64,000 nucleotides of DNA from Andrena cerasifolii (taxonomy: Eukaryota; Arthropoda; Insecta; Hymenoptera; Andrenidae): the NCBI RefSeq assembly GCF_050908995.1, contig NC_135120.1, forward strand, positions 24,193,433 through 24,257,432, in the 5' to 3' direction. The position numbers were made by a program, and so were the translations under genes. Positions within the stretch are counted from its first letter, which is position 1. Each line of letters begins with the position of its first letter. Below are positions 45,937 to 57,900 of the stretch, in pieces. The notes beneath the pieces were generated by a model, which ran no database searches, was not told the DNA's origin, and saw only the letters and a program-made list of their open reading frames with translations.

Positions 45937-48900
45937 CTAGAATCATTTATCTATTGTAATGAAGAAGAAAAGCAAACATATTCCCCAGAACATTACAATT
46001 TGCAACGCATACTCACTGGTTAAAGATAAAATATTGCCAAGAAGATTACCAAGAGCAGTTTCTTGTGGAAGACTTGCTCTTCTGGGTGCTGAAACATTAC
46101 CCTCTCGCGGTCCTAAGGCTAATCGATTGAAACCGCCACCTGAAACATCAATGAATATAATGCTTTTATTATTATTTTCTGTGCTCTGGATTTATTATGT
46201 GCATACACCTGCTGTTATATTTCACTATCGTACCTTGATGCCTAGTAATATCTGTTGGTACAGATCCACGCCTAGAAGTGTGGTCTACTCTAGACGTTAT
46301 AGGTGGTACCGTGATGTCATCCAATCTCGATAGAAGACCAACTGGAGCGGATCCACGTCTTCTAGCCCACGACTAACGTAACGCAAAATGCAATTTAGTA
46401 AAGTAATCCTAGTGAACGTTGCGTCTGCTATACATGTAACATTCGAAAAAGTGGCTTTACCTGGCTCCCTTTTCGAGACAACGTAATCCCCTTTGGATCT
46501 TCTACCCCACGTGGATCAATGTTCTCCTTCATTTGCATATCCAGGCTCAACTTAGCAACCTTGGAGCTTTTTTCTTTCACAGGATCCGAGTCCCGTTTAC
46601 TACCGATAGAAACGATTTCATTATTCGAATCACCACTACATCTCTTCCGTTCACTGCCACTGTCGCTCGAAGAAGATATGCTTTGGTTGAGAGGCGGTGA
46701 GTCCGGTGGGCTGCCAATGAAGAACACTTTATGCGTGCTAAGTTCAGAAGACACTGGTATCGCGGTAAATCGTCTACCACCTGTATCGGTCATTATTGTC
46801 TTAGTTTCTGGCACAGGAGTTGAGTATCTTCGTAATTCGGAGTCGGTGCACTTTGGTTTCGCAACCTGCATCGAACTACACTGCTCCAATTTACATGGGG
46901 GTATTATTGTAGTCCGTTGCTCGTCGCACGTCGCCCTTTCACTCTCCTGCTTCACCACTGACATGGACGACATATTGTCCGCCTTAGATTCCGCGGTTTC
47001 GGGACTACTGGTCTCTTTGTCGTCGCGTGACCCGGTCAACGATGTGTAGAAGATTTGCGCAGAATCCGTTCCTTGAGCAGAGGTAGGTCGTTTGTGGCGA
47101 TTCTTGAAGCTCGTGTCCTCGATACGGATCGTTTGCACCGAATGGCGTCGCGGATAGTCGACAGTCAAGGTAGCATCGCTCTTCTGTCTGAACAGATCTG
47201 TCACGGCTGAGCCGCGCCTCTTGCTTGCTACGTCCACCGAAAGTGATTCCTTCGATATCTTCGCGTTACTAGTCTTCCCTTGCGACGTGTGCGCTTCGTT
47301 CGTTGGAGGTGTACCGCAATGACCGTCAGAACAGGATTTATCCTTCACAGAACACGACGAAGAGCTGGAGCTGTCACCCTCCATCAAGATCTGAGAGTAG
47401 CATTGCGACATTTCCGCGGTCGTGGATAGGTATCTCATTCTAATGTAGGGTTGCAGGGGAGGGAAAGTCTGCTGTCTCGTTAGCTGTTTAGATTGCGATC
47501 CTGCTTTTTGATTATCCGGCTGCAGAACCGAGCTCAGCCTGGACGCTTCGGCGCTGTTGGTGATGCTAGCTATACTCGTTTCTGGCAAGAGACTTTCCGC
47601 GCTAACTGGCCTCTCTGCGGTATTCACGTTTGGCGATAATTCATGTATGCTGCTCCTGGAGGAAAGCAGCGACAGCGTACTGGGTCCCAGGAGACTTTGA
47701 TCCTCCAGCTTCAGCAACAGATTCTTCGTCCTGCTACTCTGCTCGCTCGACAGATTCTTCGCCTTGCTACTTTGCTCGTTCGGCAGACTCTCTCGCCTTA
47801 CCGTACTGCGTGGAAGCAACGTCAGCGGCTTCGAGATGCTCAGTGGCACGGAATGGCGTCTTCCAACACGCTCCAGACCGACACGTGCTGGTAAGCTTTG
47901 CATTCGGGAGGACTGAACGTATGCTGCTGGTATGAGCAAATCTATGCTTCCCGTGTCTTCGTCCGCGGCTGGGTCCTCGATAGAGCTAACAGCGTCTTCC
48001 ATCTCCTCCAACTCTGATATCTCTGTTTCCGTTTCTTCTGCGGTTTCCTGCAGGATCAACGCCTCCCATTTCTTCTGGTTGGCCTGCAAATGTTCCATGA
48101 GGGACACGCTCAACCCGTCGCCGAGGAAACGATGCCATTCCTCGTAAAGAGGTGTCACGACGAATTTGAAGAATCCAGTTTGTATCTTTGGTATGCTAGT
48201 GGTATGTCGATCGCATAACGGCGTCACAGGAAGGTTCAGTCGGCGTTCGTAATCACCTTGCCGAAAGAATTCCTCGCATACTTTATACGACCATTTCCTC
48301 GAGATGTCCCAGGGTCTGCACGGGTTCGATATATCTGCGCACTTCAATGCTATCTGCAGAATGAAATGCCGATCTTCCGCGCGTTTCATCTCCAACTTGT
48401 TCTCGTCCAAATAATGCTGAAAAAATATGCCACCATGAAACTCATGATAAGACGTTTTCAACCCCCTTAGCAGGGAGAACTGATCTACACAAGTATATTC
48501 ACTGTTTAAATACAACTGCCATCGATTTATTGTAAGTTATAAATTGTATGCATATATGTATTTGCGAAAGATTAAAAGGTGAGACGCTGATTGGTTATAC
48601 TGGCAAATTTATGCCGTTAAAGTAGAAAGATTACGTGATACGCGTGCTAGACTCTATTCTCGTTAGACTCAAAGCTTCGTACGAAAAATATTATTCTACT
48701 ACTTGAATTTATTTTTGTACAAGGTGTTAATGACAAAACGAGTTCTCTTGGAAACAAAATCTCGTATGAAATAATGTATTCTTTCACGTAGAATCATAGA
48801 CTGTCCGGTTGTAATATTTATGACGAAATGCCTTGTATAATATGTGTTTGGTAATAGGTGACAGAAACTTCAAGAGGGGATTCTACATGTCAAAATAAGA

Positions 48901-51900
48901 CGAGATTCATGAATGAGGAAATTGCGTTTGAGGCTTTGTTTCAGTTATTAATTGTTGAAAACACGAGGGATTTAGACTACTGTCGGCGCGCGTTAGCTAT
49001 TTAGATCAGGCACGACGGAGGCAGTGCCGTAGCTACCTAGAAAATACCTATTTGACGAGTGGCGTCGTATGTCATCACTTTGACTACGATTATTTTGGCA
49101 TGTACAATCCCCCTTAAAGTTTCTGACACCAGTTGCCGAGCACCCTGTTTATTAAGAATATGTACACAGTAAAACTTCCAAACTTCTAGCATAAATACCT
49201 ACTTTCTAAAAATGACATTTTTACAACTGTATTATTAAACAATCTTTAATCATAGAATAGATTTAATTGTCATAACCCTTATTTGGTGAGGTGACGTTTT
49301 TTCACGCGAGGATACAAAACAACTAATTGTAGTTTTATATTCATTACAATAAAATTTAAGTTTTATCACTACTAAATTCATATACTTACTGAAAATACTT
49401 GGACGCTTTATTCCGAAGGAAAAGTGAAAAGACTGTGTAAATAGAAATAGAAATTGGGATACGTTAGACCTCACCTCACCAGTTAGGTAAGAAATTTTCC
49501 ACCTCGCCAGTTAAGGATTAACTTTTGGCATACCTAACCGCACTGGGAAAATACCGAAATTTAGCAGTATTAAAGAGTTCACTGGAATTTTCGAAGACTC
49601 ACCTTGAATCGGACAAGAAACTCCTGCTGTCGCGTAATGTCCGTCGCTAGAATAAGGGAGCTGATGTGTCGTTGCAGTTCCGGTCTCACGCTGGCCGGAA
49701 GTTGATTCGAAACGCCGCTCTCCAAGAGGCACCCTATCGCTGACCTCCAATGATGATTCTCCAGAACCGACGTGTTCTGCAATTAGCAATAGTTGATTGC
49801 TCGAGACACCTTGAGCTTCTCACGAATTTCTTTTTTAATTAATCGACTCACTTGGTAGAGAGCAGCCAAGTGATTGCTCGTAGCAACGAGAAACGGTTGA
49901 TTTACGCCTGGATGATCCAGATCGTGCGTCACCGCAGCTATCAGCGAAGCCATAATTTCCAAGTTGGTTAAGTGCGTCCTAATCTGTAAATTTACAACGT
50001 ACACTCGTAAATTCTGTTCCTCTCCACGATCGAATTACGTTGAAACGACCGAAAAAGAAAGAGAATTATCAGTACTCACTTTTTCCTCTTGGAGGAAGCA
50101 GTGCATCGCCTGAGTTACATCCGTCGCATGTATACTGTTGTGGTAAGGATTTGTACTGTGATAACCCTCTTCGATGAACGCTGAAATCAAATAATCATAA
50201 CGAAGATTAACACCGTTAATAATGAAGAATACACCGTTCTCGTGTATTCTTGGATTGTACGAGGACTACGAGGAAAATGCTAATAATGCTCTAATTAGTA
50301 AGTGAAACATTGGAAGATGAGGGTGAGATACTTGAGGCTTTTATTACTGGGGTTCTTATAGTCAAGTTTTCAGAGGCATTCAAGTACTTGCAGGCAATAA
50401 TTTCTCCATTAAACATCGCTCCCATCGATCCTTCGTTGACACTCTGGGTGTGAGCCACCCATAAGCTGATATCGACGCTCTATACCTTCTATATGCATAA
50501 TAAATAGTTTTTTTCTCCAAAGCCGACTTACACGCTATCTTTTCTCTCAAAGTATTATTTCCGAACAACAATTCTGTAGATTTTTAGCTTCTAATATTGA
50601 AATTTGTAAAAGTTACAATTTTTAAAAAATTTTCTTCGTTTTTTCTCAACATGTGGTAATCTAGAATTTTTTTCTACAAAAACGGTAATAATATTTTAAT
50701 GAAAAATCTATTGTATACATTCTAGAGACTTCGAAATTGACCCATGATTTTTTTCACAAAAATTGTAGTTTTTAGAGGAGAATGGCAGTCGTTGAAAAAT
50801 TGCTCTGGGTGCGAGCCACCTAGGTATGTCAAAGTTGATCGAAAAAGGAGGTGTGTAAACGAAGGGTTAAATAATGTTTTTCGGTGGCTTTATATGTACT
50901 TATGCAAAGTCATGATAGTACTCCAATATCGCGATACCGTTCTATCACAATGCTGCAGTGTATCGAATAAAAAGTTATCAAAGTTTCAACAAGCTGTTAC
51001 CAATAATTAATGATCTTTATGAAGTCAGTTGTAAGTAATATTGATTAATCAATGAAATAATTTTTAAAAAAATGGTCACGGTTTACGTCAGAAATGTACC
51101 TAAATTTTGAACTGCTTATAGATGAGGTTTTCACAGAACCAATCAAACTTGTTGTAAAAGTCATTTAACCCTATACCAACGGATGTTGAAATATTCTCGG
51201 TAACGTACGCTTCCTCTTCTGGATGATATTTGAATATTAAATTGAATTTAAGTTACTTAATGACTTAATTTAAGTCACGATTATATTTTACGAAATTCAG
51301 CAGTATTGTCGCGGTCATTGAAATAAATAATATTATCAATATGCTCTAAAGATTTTTTAATCAATTTTATGCTTTCCTTGGAATTGAATTGCCTTATAGT
51401 TTATTATACAATAAGCGTAAGTAAATATGACGCTATAATAATTGGAAGACATGCTTTCGCATAAGAAACGAGACAAAATATTTTGGAAACAATTTTTGCT
51501 CGAGCAGCTATAAATGGAAGCATCTATGAAGAGCACTTATAAATTCAAGAAATCCGCAAAAAAACCGAATATGCAAATAAGCAAATCAATAGTGATTGCA
51601 AATTATAATAAAAAAAATGTAAAAAAATCTGAATATGCACGATGATAACTTTTTGTACCACATCCCATGTCATGTGTATGTGGTACCTACTTGACAATGC
51701 ATAGTATGAATATAGCAAAAAGAAAATCAACTGACTGGCCAAGGTCACCATTTTCTACGCAAACGTACAAGCATACGCCATTCTTTTAATTCTTTCATAG
51801 CTTAACTCTCGCGACGAACTGTCAAGCCTTATTAAAAGACTATATGAAGAAACGTGAAAAAATAAATATACCTACAACAGATTTTGGTAAATATCGACAA

Positions 51901-54900
51901 ATGGGGACACAGCCTTAACGACCTTAACTTTGACATATTTTCTCAAGGTCACCCATCTGTGTGACCTTGAAAAGGTTTTACCCGTCATATGTCAAGGTCA
52001 ACGTCATTGCGGCAGGGTCCCTTTTGTCAATATTTACCCAGATTTTTTCTAATTAGATGATGAAATAAGATAAGTGGAGAAACAAGTGACATGGCCAGAA
52101 ACGTGTAAGCCTGGCAAGATATATTAGTTTCGATTATGGTGGATTGTCCTTATAGAAGAGTCGAGCACCTGTTAACAGACCATTCTTTTTATGGAAAATA
52201 AAGATTCGACGAAAGCTTAGGGTAAATGTCCCTATCACCTTCACTTTATTTATTTTACTTAATAAATTTAATGATCAATTTCTTTATACCCTAGGTATTC
52301 TTTACGCGTTTTTATCAAGTAAAATAAATGAAGTGGCAGTAATAGTTGCAGAGTTACACGGAAAAACTAATAAAAGTTGCTGATTAACAGGTTATTAATA
52401 AGAATAAGACATTTGGACGGCGCCAGTGTTAAAGCTTCGCGTAAAAGCACTCCGTCTCTGCAAGGTTAATTGCGCCCACCTGTTCTACCATTGATTCTAT
52501 AAGTATGCAAGAAACTAATTCGCCGTCAACAGGTCAATAATAGCAGGCAGTAAATACGAATGACTTTAATAATTTATCTGAACGCATTACACGTGTCTTC
52601 CAACGGCATTATCTTCTATTAGAAAGAATCGCGACTACGATCTGCATATCGTTTATTTTAATCGATTGGCTACAAGGAGCTTAAGTATTCACGTTCGCTC
52701 TTATGTACGCGGCAGCACATAAATCCTGTTTGTATGGAAATCTTACACAGAATAAATAAATAATAAGCATCGCGGCGGTCTATAAATACGAATAAACCGC
52801 GTAAAGGGGCCGTTTCTCTCTGTTGCGGGGCTCTCTCCCCCTTTTGAATATTTAATGGTGACGAATAGCTTCCGACCTGTATTCCAGCCCGATGATGACG
52901 TAAAAATTTCGTGCGGAAAGAAAGTAACAATTACTAATAGGACCGTCGGGATTCTGCCTCGCGCAGCGGTATCAGGAAATGCTGGCGCCGACGCGGGAGG
53001 AAAACCGAGATATTGTTGGAAATAATCGTTCAGTTCCGCAAACGCGCTAAGTAAACGTTGCCATATACCGTTGCAATATTTACGGGGTTAGGCCATCTTG
53101 GACGGATTTTTTTTTTTAGGAAGATAATGAAATAAACAGAAAATTTAATACGAAGCCTGTTATTGTACAACTACATTGTATAAACTTTTTTTTTATGCTA
53201 CAGTTGCATGATTTTAAGGGGGTATAGTATGTAGTAAACCAAATATAAAAATGTTAATTAAAAAAATAACAAAATAAAAACAAATATAAAATAGAGTGCA
53301 TTCAACATTAAAAGAAAGAAATTTAAGTGTTAATGTAAGTTCAGATGTGGTAAAATTTTAACTTTTTAGTGCTATTTATAGGAATATGATGTGCCAATGT
53401 TATCCGGTTACGGGGTAACACTGGCAGGTATTTAACATGTATTAAAGAGGGAGTTGGACAAGAATTTTATGCATATTCAGATTCAGGAATAAAAACAGCA
53501 TTACTTTGTTACCAAAGTCATTTTAAAATTTTTAAAAATTTTAAATTTACCCATAAAATTGACACACCCTAATATACAATGTGTGTATGATCACTGTTGT
53601 TAATGTTATAAGATGACGGGACATTTAAACATATCTTTGAATAAAGCGTCTCGCTTATCAACAAGCATCCAGTATCCCGGAAAATATGCACCGACTGCCA
53701 AGAGGCAATTGCGCGTTTGCGCAATTGCGCTTCACGTGTGTATCGTTGCAGTCACAATCAGTGGCGCACTCAGGATTTTTCCACGGGGGGAGCCGAGTTG
53801 AATGGATAAAAATATTTTCAGTACAAATCCAATAAAATAGAATCCAGTTATTTTTTTCTTTTCACAAAGCCCTTGACTTACTTGAGTCGCGGTTACATTA
53901 ATCTCGTGTTTCCTTTTTCTTTGGGTGCGCCACTGGTTGCACTTATGAATAAAGTGACACCATTGGAAGATAGACCTTGTTATACCATTGAATTTTACCC
54001 TCAACCACTTTCTTTCCCTCCAACGAAACGCATGTTACGTACGAACCACTCCAGCTGCACGACGTACCCTCCATAAAATTCAATTCAAACTCTTCGCGAA
54101 CGTTTGCTACAACTTCCCACGCTAACTCGATCGCACACTTACCGAACAACTTCCACACCGTTACCACGTCCAGGTTGAAGTGTTGCAGGAGTCCGTACCA
54201 ATGAAAAAGGTGGACGCATAATACTGGCAGCGAACGACCTGGAAATCAAATGCAAGCGTGACAGTGGAGAGGCCCAAGTGTAAGGCAAGCTGGCGTGTCG
54301 CCGAGCTGAAACTCGCGGACGAGGAATAATGGTAACGCGAGCAACCGTTGCGGGGGCGGGAGCAGCCTCCAAGGAGGAAAAACGAGGATAATGATGGCGC
54401 GCGAGCGCTGAAGACGGTTCTTGCATTCGTAATAGGATTCTGTCCTCTGCTCTCTCCCGCCCAAGCATCTGTTTTTATTTGTATCCAATTTCCCCTCTAT
54501 CTCGGCGACATCTTCTAAAATTCAAATTACGTGGCCATGGAGGACGCTCTGTATTGTCGGCATGGAAAATTTTTCGCGGAATTAATGGCGCGCTAGCGAG
54601 CTAAAGACGTCGCTGCTCGTAAATATCGTACACCTCCTTGGTCGCATCGAAGATGCGGCCCGAATAAATCATGCTGTGCTAGATACTGGCTTGCTGCAGT
54701 GATTCTCGTCGAGTGGCTTCTTATTGCAAAGTTAAGATACCGTGATGTTATAATTACGTGTTTCCTCTAGTAAATGAATTAATACATTCTTTTCATTTCT
54801 AGTATGCTTTAATTGGCCATTAAAAGCATTAATGGGTCATTCTTTTAGGAAACATGAGTTTCTACACAGGGGATGGTCGCAATGATGGTACGAGCTGGTG

Positions 54901-57900
54901 TAATTTCTGCAGAGCAAGTTTGTGCAAAAGTGATTTAAAATACAAAGTGAAATATAATATTTTACGTATTTAATTATTTGAATTACTTTATTATTATAAA
55001 CTTTCGGGCCTTTTTGTATATACCAACCTGATATTTCTATTTTAAAAATACTTTCGGAAAAGTAATCTTATTGTGCGCCAATATCAAATAAATCATTTCA
55101 AAATGATCTTTTATTTTAGATAACTGTTTCAAATAATATAATCGATGATTTTAATAGCATTATTTTCGAGATCATTTCAAGAGACACTTTTTTAAACATG
55201 AAATAAAATAAAAAAATTATTCGATTAGTGACCAAATAACGAAATAATTCAGAGAAAAACCATTCGCTTGTGCAAATAAACTGACCTGAGTTTTTTTAAG
55301 TTGTTCAGAATTTTTCAAAACCATTAGGCGCACGAGAAAAAGTAATACAACATAAAAGATGCTCCTTGTCTGGATCTACAACTTTTGTTTAACATATTTT
55401 TTTATGTAATCAATAACTTGGAGGATGTTATATAAAATCGACTTTGTGAGCTGTTAATTCCCATTATCCGATCGGGCTTAAACTTTACACAGATTTTTGT
55501 TTTATCATTTAAAACTATTCTGGAGGGGGGGGGGGGCGAAGAAAATCTTGAGAAAAAAATTTCACCAAGAGTAAATAAGAGTCACCCTAATGCGCACCTA
55601 TCCCATTTTTCAAATCAATTTTCTCTAAAACAAAATCTCGTATAAAATAACACCCTTCTAGATTTTCGATTTATGTTTACACGAGAAATCACCCTATTGC
55701 CCGAATGTACAATCATTGCGACCACGCCCCCGTATATTAAAACGTTGAGGATTCAAGCGACTTCCCAATGCGTGGCCTTTTAAAATCCATATTCTGTTGA
55801 AATCAGGAAAATTTTAATTACAATATAGTTGCATATATACTTTTATATAAAAATTAATCACGTAATTCTACGTGTGCCTCGTTAGTACTTCTGCAACCCT
55901 CAAATCAGACAGCTAAGTTGCGAGCATTTCAGAGTTTATAATTAGCCTTTGAGCTCTCTCTCTCCCTCTAATGCGATTTCGAATCTGTGGTGTGTCTTTA
56001 ATCCTTCCATTCAGATTTCATGAAATTCCAAGTGAAGGTATTTAATGGGATTAAATCTGAAGATTACACAGACTGAGATCTCGGCCCCCCATGCCTAATT
56101 GAATATCATTGTTTAAGTATTCCAAATGAATTAGGGCATCACGACGTGGTGCCACATTCTGTTAGAATATTAGTCTCAAAAATATTGTTTTAAAGAAATT
56201 GAGTTTTAGGAAAACCTAAAAGCATATCAAAATTGTGACTCTTTTAATAGAAAAAAAACTTAGAAATACACTTTAATGATCAATGGATTTTCAGAAAAGT
56301 TGATTAACATATGAAAAAGTGTTAAAAATTACATGCAATACTTGTCATAAATTTCTGAAATGTAAACGCCTTTCTTGCTTAACGGAACTGTAAAAGAAGA
56401 AACTATAAAAATGACGGAAAATTGAGGAAAATCTATTAATATTTTTGTATAAAAAAATGACGTGTCTCATATTTAGTGAACTGAATTTATCAAAGAAAGC
56501 TTTACTTTTTTCCTCATTCATTGAAGGATTCTGTATAGATTATAGGATGTTTCATTAATCCAAATTACATAAAGGTACTTTTCGCTTTACATGGACAAGA
56601 ATATTTCAATTTTCTTTAACCTGGATAAATGGTGATACAACTAAAGACTCCCAAATGGAATTCTTGTTGAATTTATGTATGTTTTTATAAAGCTTCTGTT
56701 AATGTAAACAATTTTAACTCGAAATGATTATCAAAATAATGCACATTTAAAAGCGATATGTGTAACAAGTTATGCTGGAAGGCAAGAGAAAAGCAACGTT
56801 AAGGGGACCAGGGAGAGTGGATCGTCTGTGGTCAGACGTGTTAAAGAATATCAACTTTAAAATTATGTACAAATTTTAAAGCAAAACATTCACTACACTC
56901 GTGTAAAATAAATAAATGTAACATATGGTGCCATGTTCCATTTACGGTGAATAAAACGAGGTAACTCTCCTTTAATCATTGTCAAATGCACAGTATTAAT
57001 CAATCATATAATTAAAAACATCCTACATATAAGTTGTATTTGTGTAACAAAACATCCTCAGAATGCATTCTATACCACTATTATTTTTTAATTTACGCGT
57101 TTAGGTACTTAGAATCGAACAAACGCTTTTATAAGTACAGTTATGCTCGGTTAATTTTATAATTCCGATTCCGGAGATTATCGTTTATTCGGGGTGGTAG
57201 CCTTCCACACCTCCGACTTTACGCATCATTAAAGATTATGCCATTCGGCGCTCGAGAATTGGGGACCTGGAAGCCAATCGGTATCATCTTCATCGGGAAA
57301 ACACGAGGGATCGATTGGTGTTACTTTCATGAAGGTTCGATGAGAAACGCGGAATATGACATTTTTCGCTTCTTAATGGCCAGTGTTAGAGTGTCTTCGT
57401 GGTCCCTTATTCTCGAGCCCCGAATCGCATAAAATTCAGTGAAGCGTGAAATCGGAAGTGGAAAATTTGCCTACTACCCCGAATAAACGATAATCTCCGG
57501 AACCTGGAATTATCAACTTAAGGGTCGAAAAGGAGGCCTATTTTCATGATTTTTTTTCAAGAACTAAGGTAGGTACGGATTTTAATGTTTTTTTGGTTAA
57601 ATGTTTATTATTCCTTGTTACGTAGAATCGTAGTTTTCATTTTTCCAAAATATAATTACAAATGTGTGCCTCAGTGAGAATACAGGCTTTTGCGAAAATT
57701 CTCCTCGCCCTTAAAGTGGTCCTAAAATGATAAAAATGGAATGATTATGTCCTATAGGGGTGTACGAATAATGTGGACTAGAATCATCCAGTTATCAAAA
57801 TTAGTTTTTATTGCATCGATAAAAAGCATAAAAAATAGACAGAAAATTCAAACTTTTTGTTTTAGAAGGCCGCTATTTCGTAACCACTGTTAATAAATCA

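Larger units (their letters stand above)
50181..54142. other. PDE7 intron
   Basis: No coding sequence supported. An imperfect direct repeat CTCTGGGTG-GAGCCACC occurs at about 50441 and 50801. Two elements inside are listed separately. Confidence 0.5.

Noticed and set aside
46519..47049. 176-codon plus-strand ORF
   Set aside because: Lies antisense to the PDE7 tail exon and has no homology of its own.
48417..48515. The first 33 residues of the 695-codon minus-strand ORF as coding
   Set aside because: This is intron read-through; the TTTTTTCAG acceptor at 48417 joins HYLDENK to the preceding PDE7 exon in frame.
57238..57432. 64-codon plus ORF
   Set aside because: It spans the arms and loop of a foldback element; no homology.
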